Shown: positions 54,868 to 63,939, counted from the stretch's first letter. The stretch is DNA of 64,000 bases from an uncultured Myxococcales bacterium (GCA_937949945.1 CALFEQ010000179.1:74787-138786), one strand, 5' to 3'. The notes: generated by a model not told the origin, from the sequence alone. Translations and numbers: made by a program.

Positions 54868-56040
54868 CTATTCCGGGTAGATGATGGGCCCGTGGACGTA
54901 GGCGTCCTCGCCGCAGAGCTCCCAGGAGGGCGATGCGATTCTCGGGGCCTGCTGGGGCGTGTCGGGGCCGGCCCAATCGACGGCGCCGGGGCGCCCGCGC
55001 GGGCCGAGCAGGATCGGCGCGATGAACGCGTGGAGCTCGTCCGCGAGGCGACCGGCGAGGAAGCTCCCGGCGAGCTCTGCGCCGCCTTCGACGAGCAGCG
55101 TCACGATGCCGCGCTGTCCGAGAACGCGCAGCGCGGTCACCACGTCGAGGCGACCTTCGGTCGACAGAGGCACGCGGATGCACTCCACGCCGAGCTCGGT
55201 GAGCGTCTCCTCGGCGGCGGGAGAAGCCTCGGGCCCGCACAGCACGAGCGTCGGTACCTCGCGCGCGGTCTGGGCGAGGCGGGACTCGGGCGCGAGGCGG
55301 AGGTTCGTGTCGAAGACGACACGCAGCGGGCTTTCGCCCGGAGCGTCGCGCACGGTGAGGCGAGGATCGTCCGTCGCCGCGGTCCCGATTCCGACCGCGA
55401 CCGCGTCCGAGCGCGAACGGAGCAGGTGGACCTTGGCGCGAGCGTCCGGCCCCGTGACCCACTTCGAGGCGCCCGAGCGCGTGGCGATGCGCCCGTCGAG
55501 CGAGAGCGCGAGCTTGAGCGAGACGTACGGGAGCCCCGTCGTGATGTGCTTCGCCCAAGGCATGATGAGCGCGCGGCACTGGAGCTCGCGCACGCCGAGC
55601 GTCACCTCGATGCCGGCTTTCCGTAGCTTCTCGATGCCGTGACCCTCCACGTGCGGGTTCGGATCGCGACATCCGACGACGACGCGCGCGATCTTCGCCG
55701 CGATGATGGCGTCGGTGCACGGCGGGGTCCGGCCGTGGTGATTGCACGGCTCGAGCGTGACGTAGAGCGTCGCTCCCTCGGCGCGAGGGCCGGCCGCGCG
55801 CACGGCGACCGTCTCGCCGTGGTCGGCGCCGGCGCGCTCGTGATGACCGGTCGCCACGAGCTCGCCGTCCTTCACGACGACCGCGCCGACGTGCGGGTTG
55901 GGCGAAGGACGCCCGCTCCTCGCGTGGAGGAGGGCGAGGTCCATCCAACGCTCGTCGTCCGCCGTCCTCGGGTCGGGGCCTCCGGCCGAGACTGGTGGAC
56001 TCGCGGAGGGGGGCTTCGGCTCTCGGTTGCCGTCAGTCAT
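54868..56040 (-). CDS. ribD: Riboflavin biosynthesis bifunctional deaminase/reductase
   Basis: RibD first deaminates and then reduces the pyrimidine intermediate of riboflavin synthesis. The 390-residue protein has the deaminase domain with HGETVAV and the zinc site LEPCNHHGRTPPC, and a reductase domain with PYVSLKLALSLDGRIAT, and VEGGAELAGSFL. The N-terminal 25 residues are a Pro-rich extension. Its ATG overlaps the nrdR stop, so they are coupled. The usual partners ribE and ribBA are not in this window. A FMN riboswitch was not seen, and the coupling suggests control by the operon instead. Confidence 0.94.
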   Translation of the reverse strand: MTDGNREPKPPSASPPVSAGGPDPRTADDERWMDLALLHARSGRPSPNPHVGAVVVKDGELVATGHHERAGADHGETVAVRAAGPRAEGATLYVTLEPCNHHGRTPPCTDAIIAAKIARVVVGCRDPNPHVEGHGIEKLRKAGIEVTLGVRELQCRALIMPWAKHITTGLPYVSLKLALSLDGRIATRSGASKWVTGPDARAKVHLLRSRSDAVAVGIGTAATDDPRLTVRDAPGESPLRVVFDTNLRLAPESRLAQTAREVPTLVLCGPEASPAAEETLTELGVECIRVPLSTEGRLDVVTALRVLGQRGIVTLLVEGGAELAGSFLAGRLADELHAFIAPILLGPRGRPGAVDWAGPDTPQQAPRIASPSWELCGEDAYVHGPIIYPE

Positions 56041-56588
56041 GGCTCTACGTCGGCCTTGGGGCGATCGGACTTGCGGGTGGACGCGTGGTCGCCGGGGCGA
56101 ACCGCGGACGAAGCGAGGTCGTTCCCGGGGCGAGTCGCGGAGGTGGCGAGCTGCTCGATCTCCGAGCGTAGCTCGTCGATGTCCTTGAACTGCCGGTAGA
56201 CGCTCGCGAAGCGCACGTACGCGACGGGATCGACCTCGCGCAGGTGGGCCATCACACGCTCGCCGACCTTCTCGGAGGCGACCTCCTTCTCGCCGCCGTC
56301 GATGAGCTCGCGCTCGACGGCGTCGACGAGCTGCTCGAGGCGGGCGAGGGGCACGGCGCGCTTGTCGCACGCGCGGCGGAGACCCCCGAGGACCTTCTGG
56401 CGCTCGAAGGCCTCTCGGCGGCCGTCCTTCTTCACGACGAGCGGCAGCACCTCTTCGACGCGCTCGTACGTCGTGAAGCGGCGGGCGCAGGCCTCGCACT
56501 CGCGGCGGCGGCGGATGACGTCACCCGCGGTACCGGCACGGGAGTCGGTGACCTTGCTCTCGAGATGGCCGCAGAAGGGGCACTTCAA
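56037..56588 (-). CDS. nrdR: Transcriptional repressor NrdR
   Basis: NrdR is a zinc ribbon/ATP-cone repressor of ribonucleotide reductase genes. The zinc ribbon (CPFCG and CEACARRF) and ATP-cone (LVVKKDGRREAFERQK and RRACDKRAV) are complete. The canonical start MKCPFCG requires TTG here, 12 bases after the rpiB stop, since no ATG or GTG is near. The 30-residue C-terminal tail after LATSATRP is extra and disordered. It is followed by ribD with an ATGA overlap. The nrdR-ribD pairing is common in bacteria. Confidence 0.94.
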   Translation of the reverse strand: MKCPFCGHLESKVTDSRAGTAGDVIRRRRECEACARRFTTYERVEEVLPLVVKKDGRREAFERQKVLGGLRRACDKRAVPLARLEQLVDAVERELIDGGEKEVASEKVGERVMAHLREVDPVAYVRFASVYRQFKDIDELRSEIEQLATSATRPGNDLASSAVRPGDHASTRKSDRPKADVEP

Positions 56589-56599
56589 GGGGATGCCTG

Positions 56600-57043
56600 T
56601 CAGCGCTCGTCCGGCTCGATCTTCCGGCGACGACGAGCATGCCGCTCGTCCATGTCCACCGGCTCGTCGAGCCAGGCCGAGACGATTTCCCACGCGAGCC
56701 CCCGCCCAAGCACGCGCGCTCCTAGAGAAAGGACGTTGCTGTCGTTGTGCTGGCGCGAGAGCCTCGCGGTGTACGTGTCCGAGCAGTTCACGCAACGGAT
56801 GCCCTCGTGCCGATTCGCCGCGATCGCCATGCCGACCCCGGTCCCACAGATCAGGATACCCCGATCGAACTTCCCGAGGACGATCGCCTTCGCGACCGCG
56901 TGCGCGTAATCGGGATAGTCGACGCTCTCTTCGGAGCTCGGTCCGAAGTCCTCGACGAGGAGGTCCTTCCGGCTACGGAGGAGCTCGATGAGCTCCGCCT
57001 TGAGCTTGTAGCCGCCGTGGTCGGAGGCGATGGCGATGCGCAT
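56600..57043 (-). CDS. rpiB: Ribose-5-phosphate isomerase B
   Basis: RpiB interconverts ribose-5-phosphate and ribulose-5-phosphate. The 147-residue protein has ASDHGGYKLK, DYPDYAHAVA, the catalytic Cys in ILICGTGVGMAIAANR and NVLSLGARV. The arginine-rich end HARRRRKIEPDER is normal. It lies 11 bases after fabF and 12 bases before nrdR, in the same direction. Confidence 0.96.
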   Translation of the reverse strand: MRIAIASDHGGYKLKAELIELLRSRKDLLVEDFGPSSEESVDYPDYAHAVAKAIVLGKFDRGILICGTGVGMAIAANRHEGIRCVNCSDTYTARLSRQHNDSNVLSLGARVLGRGLAWEIVSAWLDEPVDMDERHARRRRKIEPDER

Positions 57044-57054
57044 CGTCGTGGGCC

Positions 57055-58299
57055 TCAGCCCTCGTACCGCGAGAACAGGAGAGAGCAGTTCGTTCCGCCG
57101 AACCCGAAGGAGTTGTTGAGCGCGTGCTTCACCCTGCGCTCACGGGCCGTGTGCGGCACGTAGTCGAGCGTGCACTGCGGGTCGGGGTCGTCGAGGTTGA
57201 TGGTCGGCGGGATCTTGCCCTCCGAGACCACGAGCGCGCAGATGGCGCTCTCGACGGCGCCGGCCGCGCCGAGCAGGTGGCCCATCATCGACTTGGTCGA
57301 GCTCACCCAGAGCTTCTTGCTCGTGGCGTGGTCGCCGAAGACGGCGATCGTCGCCTCGGTCTCGGCGATGTCGCCCACGGGCGTCGAGGTGCCGTGCGCG
57401 TTGAGGTAGTCGACCTGGTCCGGCGAGACACCGGCGTCCTCGAGCGCCATGCGCATCGAGCGCTGCGCGCCCTCTCCGTGCGGAGCCGGCTGCGTGAGGT
57501 GGTTGGCGTCGCTCGACGCGCCGTAGCCGGTGATCTCGGCGTAGATCTTCGCGCCGCGCTTCTTCGCACGCTCGAGCGACTCGAGCACGAGCACGCCGGA
57601 GCCCTCGCCGCAGACGAAGCCGTCGCGCCCCTTGTCGAACGGGCGGCTCGCCTTCTCGGGCTCCTCGTTGCGCCGCGAGAGCGCGTACATCGCCTCGAAG
57701 CCGCCGATGCCGACGGGGGTGACCGTCGCCTCGGCGCCGCCCGCGATCATCACCTGAGCGCGGCCGCGGCGGATCCACTCGAAGGCCTCGCCGATGGCGT
57801 GCGCTCCGCTCGAGCATGCGCTCGTGGTGCAGTAGCTCGGCCCACGGAGCCCGTGGATCATCGACACCTGCCCGGCGGCGAGGTTCGCGATGATGCCGGG
57901 GATGGCGTACGGGCTGATCTTCTGCGGCCCCTTCTCGAGGAGGATCTGCTTCGTCTTCTCGAGGGTCAGAAGGCCCCCGAGGCCGACGCCGATGAAGCAT
58001 CCGGCCTCGTCACGCTCCTGGTCGGTGAGCTCGAGCCCTGCGTCCTGGATCGCCATCGCCGCCGCCCCGCAGGCGAACTCGGTGAAGCGATCCATTTCCT
58101 TGAGCTTCTTCTTCTCGACGAAGCGCGAGCCGTCCCAGCCTTTGACTTCGCACGCGATGCGGACGCGGAAAGCCGACGCGTCGAACTGGGTTATCGGTCC
58201 CGCGCCGCTCTTGCCAGCGAGGAGCGCCTCCCAGGACTCTTTGCGTCCGATGGCGACCGGTGTGACGAGCCCAATTCCAGTGATGACGACGCGGTTCAT
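57055..58299 (-). CDS. fabF: 3-oxoacyl-ACP synthase II
   Basis: FabF extends acyl chains by condensing malonyl-ACP with acyl-ACP. The 414-residue protein has the nucleophile Cys162 in TTSACSSGAHAIGEA, the catalytic histidines in NAHGTSTPVGD and KSMMGHLLGAAG, and the end NNSFGFGGTNCSLLF. It starts at an ATG close to the heptad array. It is the last FAS gene of the cluster, followed by rpiB after 11 bases. Confidence 0.97.
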   Translation of the reverse strand: MNRVVITGIGLVTPVAIGRKESWEALLAGKSGAGPITQFDASAFRVRIACEVKGWDGSRFVEKKKLKEMDRFTEFACGAAAMAIQDAGLELTDQERDEAGCFIGVGLGGLLTLEKTKQILLEKGPQKISPYAIPGIIANLAAGQVSMIHGLRGPSYCTTSACSSGAHAIGEAFEWIRRGRAQVMIAGGAEATVTPVGIGGFEAMYALSRRNEEPEKASRPFDKGRDGFVCGEGSGVLVLESLERAKKRGAKIYAEITGYGASSDANHLTQPAPHGEGAQRSMRMALEDAGVSPDQVDYLNAHGTSTPVGDIAETEATIAVFGDHATSKKLWVSSTKSMMGHLLGAAGAVESAICALVVSEGKIPPTINLDDPDPQCTLDYVPHTARERRVKHALNNSFGFGGTNCSLLFSRYEG

Positions 58300-58301
58300 T
58301 T

Positions 58302-58512
58302 CAGTCCTCAGTCCTCAGCCTTCGGCCTCAGCTTCGTTCGATCCGGCTTCGCCGAACCTCCTTCGTCCTCGTCGAGCTCTTCGGCTTCGCCGTTCGGCTC
58401 GATTCGGTCACTGAAGAGAGAAGAAGACCCGGTCCCCGCGCTCGAGAAGTGGATGAGGTCTCGAGGATCCTCAGCCTCTCTCCGAGGGCTGAGGACTGAG
58501 GACTGAGGACTC
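58302..58512. repeat. Inverted pair of AGTCCTC heptad arrays flanking the acpP-fabF spacer
   Basis: The left arm TCAGTCCTCAGTCCTCAG (58302-58318) and the right arm (58483-58512, four CTGAGGA units) are inverted. The right arm ends six bases before the acpP stop and is sense for acpP. The 160-bp interior is not homologous to R1-R4. Confidence 0.78.
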
Positions 58513-58517
58513 TTTCT

Positions 58518-58760
58518 CTACTTCTTCGCGTGCTTCTCGATGTAGTCGATGGCGTCCTGGACGGTACGGATCTTCTCGGTGTCCTCGTCCGGAATGTCGA
58601 TCTCGAACGCCTCCTCGAACGCGAGCACGAGCTCGACGAGGCCGAGAGAGTCCGCCCCGAGATCCTCGATGAAGGTGGACTCGGGCTTGATGTCCTTTTC
58701 TTCGACGTCGAGCTGCTCTTTGATGATGCGCTTGACCTCGCTGGCGATGTCTTGGGCCAT
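58518..58760 (-). CDS. acpP: Acyl carrier protein
   Basis: The 80-residue carrier has the phosphopantetheine Ser38 in LGADSLGLVEL, and an acidic helical structure typical of ACP. It lies between fabG and fabF. The spacing to fabG is 340 bases and to fabF 218 bases, filled by heptad elements, an unusual stretching of a cluster that is usually tight. Confidence 0.98.
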   Translation of the reverse strand: MAQDIASEVKRIIKEQLDVEEKDIKPESTFIEDLGADSLGLVELVLAFEEAFEIDIPDEDTEKIRTVQDAIDYIEKHAKK

Positions 58761-58894
58761 TTCTCTCTGCCTCGTCGATTCGTTCTGTCGATGTCGCCCT
58801 CGAGCCGTCCGTCATCCGCGTTGGGCGGGTGCTCGTGGGCCTCGAGCTTGTAGGCGGGCTTTCTACACAGCCTTTCCGGGGACCGCAACCGTCA

Positions 58895-59093
58895 CAGGCT
58901 TCAGGCTCCGGGCTCCAGGCTCCAGGGAAATGACGCGCATGCGACGCGCGAAACGCGTCAACTCATCAGCGCGACGCGCCGCCCCATACGGTCGTTTCGT
59001 CAGGCCGAAGCTCCAAGAACGAAGCTCGGACGTTCATCCGGCTGAGACCCGAAGCCCGCCTCTTCTTCCCTGGAGCCTGGAGCCTGGAGCCTC
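58895..59093. repeat. Inverted pair of GGCTCCA heptad arrays between acpP and fabG
   Basis: The left arm (58895-58926) reads GGCTTCAGGCTCCGGGCTCC and the right arm (59070-59093) reads CTGGAGCCTGGAGCCTGGAG. The interior has a GC palindrome (GACGCGCATGCGACGCGCG). The right arm is nine bases from the fabG stop and is sense for fabG. Confidence 0.78.
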
Positions 59094-59102
59094 TTGTCAT
59101 TC

Positions 59103-59849
59103 TCAGGTGTGCATCCCCCCATTCACCCGGAGCACCTGCCCCGTCACGTACGCCGCTTCGTCGCTCGCCAGGTAGAGGCACGCCGCGGCGATCTCCTGCG
59201 GCTTGCCGGTCCGACCGAGCGGTACGATCTTCATGAGCTGCTCCTTCATCTGATCGGACATCGTGCTCGTCATGTCCGTCTCGATGAAGCCGGGGGCGAT
59301 CACGTTGACCGTGATGTTGCGCGACGCGTACTCGCGGGCGATCGAGCGGGCCGCGCCGATGAGCGCCGCCTTCGACGCGGCGTAGGCCGTCTGGCCGACG
59401 TTGCCCATCTCGCCGACGACGCTCGACATGAAGACGATGCGGCCCGACTTCGCGCGCATCATCGATTTCACGGCGGCGCGGGCGCAGGCGATGGCGCCCT
59501 TCACGTTCACCTGCCACATCCGGTCGAGGTCCTCGTCCTTCAAGCGGAGGAGCAGGGCGTCGATCGAGATGCCGGCGTTCGCGACGAGGATGTCGAGACG
59601 ACCGTGACGCTTCACGATCTCGTCGATTGCGGCCTCGCAGGCCTTCGGGTCGGCGACGTCGAAGCCCTGGATCTCGGCTTTGCCTCCGTTCTTGACGATG
59701 CCGTCGGCGACCTCGCGCGCGGCGGCCTCGCCCTTCACGTAGTTCACGACGACCGTCGCGCCATGCTCCGCGAGCGCCTCACAGCACGCGCGTCCGATGC
59801 CGCGCGAGCCGCCGGTGACCAGAGCGACCTTCCCATCGAGCTTGAACAT
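59103..59849 (-). CDS. fabG: 3-oxoacyl-ACP reductase
   Basis: FabG reduces 3-oxoacyl-ACP with NADPH. The 248-residue short-chain dehydrogenase has GGSRGIGRACCEA, NAGIS, and the catalytic Ser-Tyr-Lys in FMSSVVGEMG and YAASKAAL. The end IAAACLYLASDEAAYVTGQ and RVNGGMHT is that of FabG. It follows fabD after 57 bases and lies upstream of acpP, as in the E. coli order. Confidence 0.97.
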   Translation of the reverse strand: MFKLDGKVALVTGGSRGIGRACCEALAEHGATVVVNYVKGEAAAREVADGIVKNGGKAEIQGFDVADPKACEAAIDEIVKRHGRLDILVANAGISIDALLLRLKDEDLDRMWQVNVKGAIACARAAVKSMMRAKSGRIVFMSSVVGEMGNVGQTAYAASKAALIGAARSIAREYASRNITVNVIAPGFIETDMTSTMSDQMKEQLMKIVPLGRTGKPQEIAAACLYLASDEAAYVTGQVLRVNGGMHT

Positions 59850-59906
59850 GGATCTCCTCGGATGAACGAATGACTTGTCTCGGGGACTCTCGCCGACTCC
59901 CCGCTC

Positions 59907-60884
59907 TCACGCCGCTTTGTCGGGCGCCAGGAACGCGCCGAGCGCCTCGAGGCTCGGGACGTCGCCCACGCTCGTGATCTTCATCTCCTTCGCGATGCGC
60001 TTGCCGAGGCCCGCGAGGACCTTGCCCGGGCCGATCTCGATCGCGTGCGTCACGCCCTCGAGGTGCATCATGCGCACCGCCTGCTCCCAGCGGACGGCCC
60101 CGTCGACCTGCCGGACGAGCAGCTCCTTGACGCGCTTGGGGTCGTCGTTCGGCCGAGCGTCGACGTTGGCGACGACCGGGAACTTCAGCGGGCGGATCTC
60201 GATCTTCGCGAGCTCTTCCTCCACGACCTTCGCCGCCGGCGCCATGAGCGCGCAGTGGAAGGGAGCGCTCACCTTGAGCGGGATGGCCTTGCCCTTCTCC
60301 TCGGCGGCGGCGCGCTCGCTCACGCGCGCGACCGCCTTCGCCTTGCCCGCGATGACGATCTGGCCGGGCGCGTTGAAGTTCGCGCACGAGACGGTCCCGT
60401 AGGGCTCGCCCGACGGATCCTTCTCCGCCTCGACCTCGCGGCAGATCGTCTCGAGCTTGGCCGCGTCCACGCCCATGATCGCGGCCATCGCGCCGACGCC
60501 CGGCGGGACGGCGTCCTGCATCGCGCGGCCGCGCGCGCGGACGATGCGCACCGCGTCCTCGAGCTCGATCGCGCCGGCCGCGACCAGGGCGGAGTACTCG
60601 CCGAGCGAGTGCCCGGCCGCGAAGCGCGGCGGCGCGAAGTCGGGATACTTCTCCTGGATCGCGCGGAGCGCGGCGATGCTCGTCGTGACGATGGCCGGTT
60701 GAGCGTTCGCGGTGAGCGTGAGGTCGGCCTCGGGACCCTCGAGGATCAGCTTCGAGAGCTTCTCGCCGAGCGCGGCGTCTGCGCGCTCGAAGACCTCCCG
60801 TGCAGCGGCCGAGGACGCGACGAGGTCCTTGGCCATCCCGACCGACTGCGAGCCTTGCCCTGGAAAGAGCCACGCGAGCATCAT
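59907..60884 (-). CDS. fabD: Malonyl-CoA:ACP transacylase
   Basis: FabD loads malonyl groups onto ACP. The 325-residue protein has FPGQGSQSVGM, the active Ser in GHSLGEYSALVAAG, the Arg in RARGRAMQDAV, and the Asn/His of APFHCALM. The start codons MM leave two choices three bases apart. The gene is 111 bases downstream of the small lipoproteins and directly before fabG. Confidence 0.96.
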   Translation of the reverse strand: MMLAWLFPGQGSQSVGMAKDLVASSAAAREVFERADAALGEKLSKLILEGPEADLTLTANAQPAIVTTSIAALRAIQEKYPDFAPPRFAAGHSLGEYSALVAAGAIELEDAVRIVRARGRAMQDAVPPGVGAMAAIMGVDAAKLETICREVEAEKDPSGEPYGTVSCANFNAPGQIVIAGKAKAVARVSERAAAEEKGKAIPLKVSAPFHCALMAPAAKVVEEELAKIEIRPLKFPVVANVDARPNDDPKRVKELLVRQVDGAVRWEQAVRMMHLEGVTHAIEIGPGKVLAGLGKRIAKEMKITSVGDVPSLEALGAFLAPDKAA

Positions 60885-60995
60885 GGGCGCGCGAGATAGC
60901 GCAGGCTCGGGGCGCCGCCAAGCGCCCCCGGGGCCGAGCTCGCACGAAAAACGACGGCGGCAACGCTCCTCAGGAGTGGGGAGCGAGTGCTGGGG

Positions 60996-61271
60996 CTAGC
61001 CGGCGTCGAGCTCCTCTTCGTCCGGGTCGTCGTTCGTGCTCGGAGGCGGGGGCGTCGGCGTGCTCGTGCTGGTCGAGGTCGTCGTGGGCGACTCGTCCTC
61101 GTCGTTCTCCTTCTGGATCGGGCCGCGGCGCCCGCCGCCCTCGTAGGTGCCCTGATCGAAGATGCACCCGGACCCGAGCGCCGCCGCCGCGATCGCCGTC
61201 GAGGTCAAGCCGGCGAACCCGAGGATGGCGGCGAAGCGGCGTCGTGCGCGGACCCGATCCTTCTCGCTCAT
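60996..61271 (-). CDS. Small lipoprotein between fabH and fabD
   Basis: The 91-residue protein has a charged start MSEKDRVRARRRF, a hydrophobic stretch and lipobox LGSGC. The mature part is short and low-complexity (Asp/Glu/Thr/Pro). A very good ribosome site (GGAGGTGCC) precedes the ATG, which overlaps the previous lipoprotein's stop (ATGA). Function is unknown. Its interest is the position inside the fatty-acid gene cluster. Confidence 0.65.
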   Translation of the reverse strand: MSEKDRVRARRRFAAILGFAGLTSTAIAAAALGSGCIFDQGTYEGGGRRGPIQKENDEDESPTTTSTSTSTPTPPPPSTNDDPDEEELDAG

Positions 61272-61891
61272 CGGCACCTCCACCCCTCCTCTTCGCAGAC
61301 GCACATCGGATCCTCGTCACCGCCGAGGCCGGCCCTCGGGCACTCCATCGGCGGATCGAGCGTGTAGAAGCCCGCGCAAGGCGCTCCGTCGAGGATCATC
61401 GCGGTCGGACACGGCGCGTAGTCGATGTTGAACTGCGCCCGCCCCTTCTCCTCTCCGTCGATGCGCACCTCGCAGACGTAGGTGCCGGGAGGGTAGGGCT
61501 CGTCGGGATCCTCGACGAGCTTGCCGTCTTCGACCTTGGTGGGGAAGTACACCATCGACACGACGGCGGGCTGGCCGCTGGTGCGCTCCGGCCGGAAATC
61601 CTTCGCGGCGACGACGGTGTTCTCTTCCGCGAACTCGCGCTTGGCGTAAGGCGTGCCGAGGATGCGTCGGATGAGGAACTCGAGCGTCACGTCGTCGCGG
61701 CCGATGCCGATCTCGGCGAGGCAGACGACCTTGGCGGAGTCCGTGAAGAACGTGCCGCGCTGGCGCGCGCCGTCCTCGTCGATGGACATCCAGACCCGCG
61801 ACACGTTCGCCGTCGTCGAGCACGCGGGGAGCGCTGCGGCGGCGATCGAGAAGCACGCGAACGCCGCGACGCCGAGTCGACGAAGGACCAT
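61268..61891 (-). CDS. Lipoprotein between fabH and fabD
   Basis: The 207-residue protein has lipobox LPAC, and one domain with conserved cysteines at the end (CPTAMI, CAGFYTL, CPRAG, and CVCEEEGWRC), likely disulfide bonded. VWMSIDEDGARQRGTFF and YPPGTYVCEVRIDG are the clearest strands and suggest a beta-sandwich. It is coupled to the next lipoprotein. Relation to lipid synthesis is inferred from location only. Confidence 0.72.
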   Translation of the reverse strand: MVLRRLGVAAFACFSIAAAALPACSTTANVSRVWMSIDEDGARQRGTFFTDSAKVVCLAEIGIGRDDVTLEFLIRRILGTPYAKREFAEENTVVAAKDFRPERTSGQPAVVSMVYFPTKVEDGKLVEDPDEPYPPGTYVCEVRIDGEEKGRAQFNIDYAPCPTAMILDGAPCAGFYTLDPPMECPRAGLGGDEDPMCVCEEEGWRCR

Positions 61892-61967
61892 CGCCCGACA
61901 GTATAGAGCATCGCTCCGAGCGGGACGAAGGGGCCTCCGATGGACGAGGCGCCGCGGGAGCGACGGC

Positions 61968-62972
61968 TCAGAGGCGGAGGATGGCGCCTCCCCAGGAGAT
62001 CCCCGCGCCGAGCGCGCACATGACGATGGTGTCGCCGGCGCGGACCTTTCCGGCCCGGATGCTCTCGTCGAGCAGGATGGGGATCGACGCGCTCGACGTG
62101 TTGCCGACGCGGTCGATGTTGACGAGGACCTTCTCCTTCGGGACGCCGAGCCGCGCCGCGGCGAAGTCGATGATGCGCAGGTTCGCCTGGTGCGGGCAGA
62201 TCCAGTCGATCTCGTCCGCCGTGAGGCCGGTCGCGTCGAGCGCGTCCTTGCTCGCCGCGTAGAGGTTCTTCACGGCGACCTTGAAGATGTCCTGCCCCTT
62301 CATGTGCACCTTGTGCTTGCGGTGCTCGAGCACCTCGAGGCTCTGCGGGGCGGCGGAGCCTCCGCCGGGGATCATGAGCGACGTCGCGAGCTCGCCGTCG
62401 GAGTGGATCTTCGTCGACAGGATCCCGCGAGGCTTGCCGCGCGAGGTGGCTCCGTTCGCAGGGCCGAGCACCACGGCGCCCGCGCCGTCTCCGAAGAGGA
62501 CGCACGTCGTGCGGTCCTCCCAGTCGACCACGCGCGAGAGCAGCTCGACGCCGACGACGAGCACGTGCCTCATCGCGCCGGAACGGATGAACTGATCGGC
62601 GATCGAGAGGCCGAAGATGAAGCCGGCGCACGCGGCCGACAGATCGAACGCGGGACACGGCCCCGCCCCGAGCTTCTGCTGGACGAAGACGGCGGTCGCC
62701 GGCATCGGCATGTCGGGCGTGACCGTGCCGACGATGATGAGGTCGAGGTCCTTCGGGTCGAGCTCCGCGGACTCCAGCGCCTTTCGCGCGGCCGCCGTCG
62801 CCATGTCGCTCGTGACGACGCCGTCGGGCGCGATCCGCCGCTCGCGTATGCCGGTACGCTCGACGATCCACGCGTCGCTCGTATCGACCATCTTCTCGAG
62901 GTCGTGGTTCGTGCGAACGATCGGTGGAAGGTAGTGTCCCGTACCGAGGATGCGTGAAGCGGGCTGGATCAT
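61968..62972 (-). CDS. fabH: 3-oxoacyl-ACP synthase III
   Basis: FabH starts fatty-acid synthesis by condensing acetyl-CoA with malonyl-ACP. The 334-residue protein has the active Cys in SAACAGFIFGL, the His in CPHQANLRII and the Asn in VGNTSSASIP. RTGIRERRIAPDG at the N-terminus binds CoA. The gene follows rpmF after 162 bases. The usual plsX between rpmF and fabH is missing. Confidence 0.97.
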   Translation of the reverse strand: MIQPASRILGTGHYLPPIVRTNHDLEKMVDTSDAWIVERTGIRERRIAPDGVVTSDMATAAARKALESAELDPKDLDLIIVGTVTPDMPMPATAVFVQQKLGAGPCPAFDLSAACAGFIFGLSIADQFIRSGAMRHVLVVGVELLSRVVDWEDRTTCVLFGDGAGAVVLGPANGATSRGKPRGILSTKIHSDGELATSLMIPGGGSAAPQSLEVLEHRKHKVHMKGQDIFKVAVKNLYAASKDALDATGLTADEIDWICPHQANLRIIDFAAARLGVPKEKVLVNIDRVGNTSSASIPILLDESIRAGKVRAGDTIVMCALGAGISWGGAILRL

Positions 62973-63134
62973 GGGCGTTGTCTGGACATGGCGGCGCCGA
63001 GTGCGCGCGCGTCCCTTAGCACAACGCCTTGGCCTGGCAGCCCGTAAGCAAGCAAAAAGAGGGCGAAAAACCGCCGCACGCGGCGCGCCGTCGCGTGCCG
63101 CGTCCGGGGTCGTTGGCCGCCGGAAGATCGCCGG

Positions 63135-63335
63135 TCAGGCCGTTGCTTTCGCCGCCTTCTTGGTCGCCTTGACCTCGCGGCCCTTGTAGTGGCCGCAGGC
63201 TCGGCACACGCGGTGCGGCGTCACCGGCTCGCCGCAGTTCGGGCAAGCGATGAGCTGCACGGGCGTCACCCTGTCGTGGTTGGCGCGCCGCATGTTGCGC
63301 TTCGATCGGCTGGTGCGTCTCTTCGGGACGGCCAC
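63135..63335 (-). CDS. rpmF: Ribosomal protein L32
   Basis: The 66-residue protein has the L32 start MAVPKRRTSRSKRNMRRANH, the zinc-binding pairs CPNC and CRAC and a basic Lys/Ala tail. The zinc form is conserved. It is second in the cluster after yceD and the order yceD-rpmF is common in bacteria. Confidence 0.98.
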   Translation of the reverse strand: MAVPKRRTSRSKRNMRRANHDRVTPVQLIACPNCGEPVTPHRVCRACGHYKGREVKATKKAAKATA

Positions 63336-63368
63336 GGGAGAACTCCTCTCGAGTACGAATGCTGGGGT

Positions 63369-63926
63369 TCAGACCTCGTCCTTGGCTTTGCGTGCCGCGA
63401 GTTCCAAGAGCGGCGCGAGCCGCGGATCCAGGGGTTTGTCCTCCGAACCCTGGTCAGGGGCGGCACCCATACCCGGGCAGTCCTCGGAACACAAGGGGAT
63501 CATCGGGACCTCGAGGATCAGCTCGTCGCGGACGAGGTCGTCGAGCACGACGGTCTCGCCGTCGAAGGGCATCGTATCGGCCTCTTCGTCCGTGAGCTCG
63601 CGCTCCGGTCCGTCGGCGTACTCCCGGTCCCGGGCGGCGAGCTTCGCCGCCGGCACGTAGAGGACGCTGAGATCCGAGTGGATCGGGAGCTTCGTCGGCT
63701 CGAGGCACCGGGCGCACGGGATGAGGAGCTCGGCGTCGAGCGTGCCGTGCACGACGACGTCGTGACCGCTCTTCGAGGCCCGAACGACGAGCGCGCCGTC
63801 CACCCCCGAGGTCGTGGCCTCGTGCCCTTCCAGAGCGCCGCGCACCCACGCGGACCGGATCGTGAACCGGTACTGCTTGCCCCCCGCGTCGAGGTCGCTG
63901 ACGGCGATCGTGTATTCTCCGCCCAT
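63369..63926 (-). CDS. yceD: DUF177/YceD family protein
   Basis: The 185-residue protein has the family's conserved CARCLEP and DEEADTMPFDGE, plus LCSEDCPGMG near the end, where the cysteines may bind metal. YceD is linked to 23S rRNA and L32 in other bacteria. It is the first gene of the leftward cluster. A promoter and 17-bp palindrome lie 14-53 bases upstream. Confidence 0.93.
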   Translation of the reverse strand: MGGEYTIAVSDLDAGGKQYRFTIRSAWVRGALEGHEATTSGVDGALVVRASKSGHDVVVHGTLDAELLIPCARCLEPTKLPIHSDLSVLYVPAAKLAARDREYADGPERELTDEEADTMPFDGETVVLDDLVRDELILEVPMIPLCSEDCPGMGAAPDQGSEDKPLDPRLAPLLELAARKAKDEV

Positions 63927-63939
63927 GGCCGAAAGTCCG

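Noticed and set aside
54868..55200. FMN riboswitch near ribD
   Set aside because: ribD is coupled to nrdR with a 4-base overlap and no conserved RFN-type sequence was seen.
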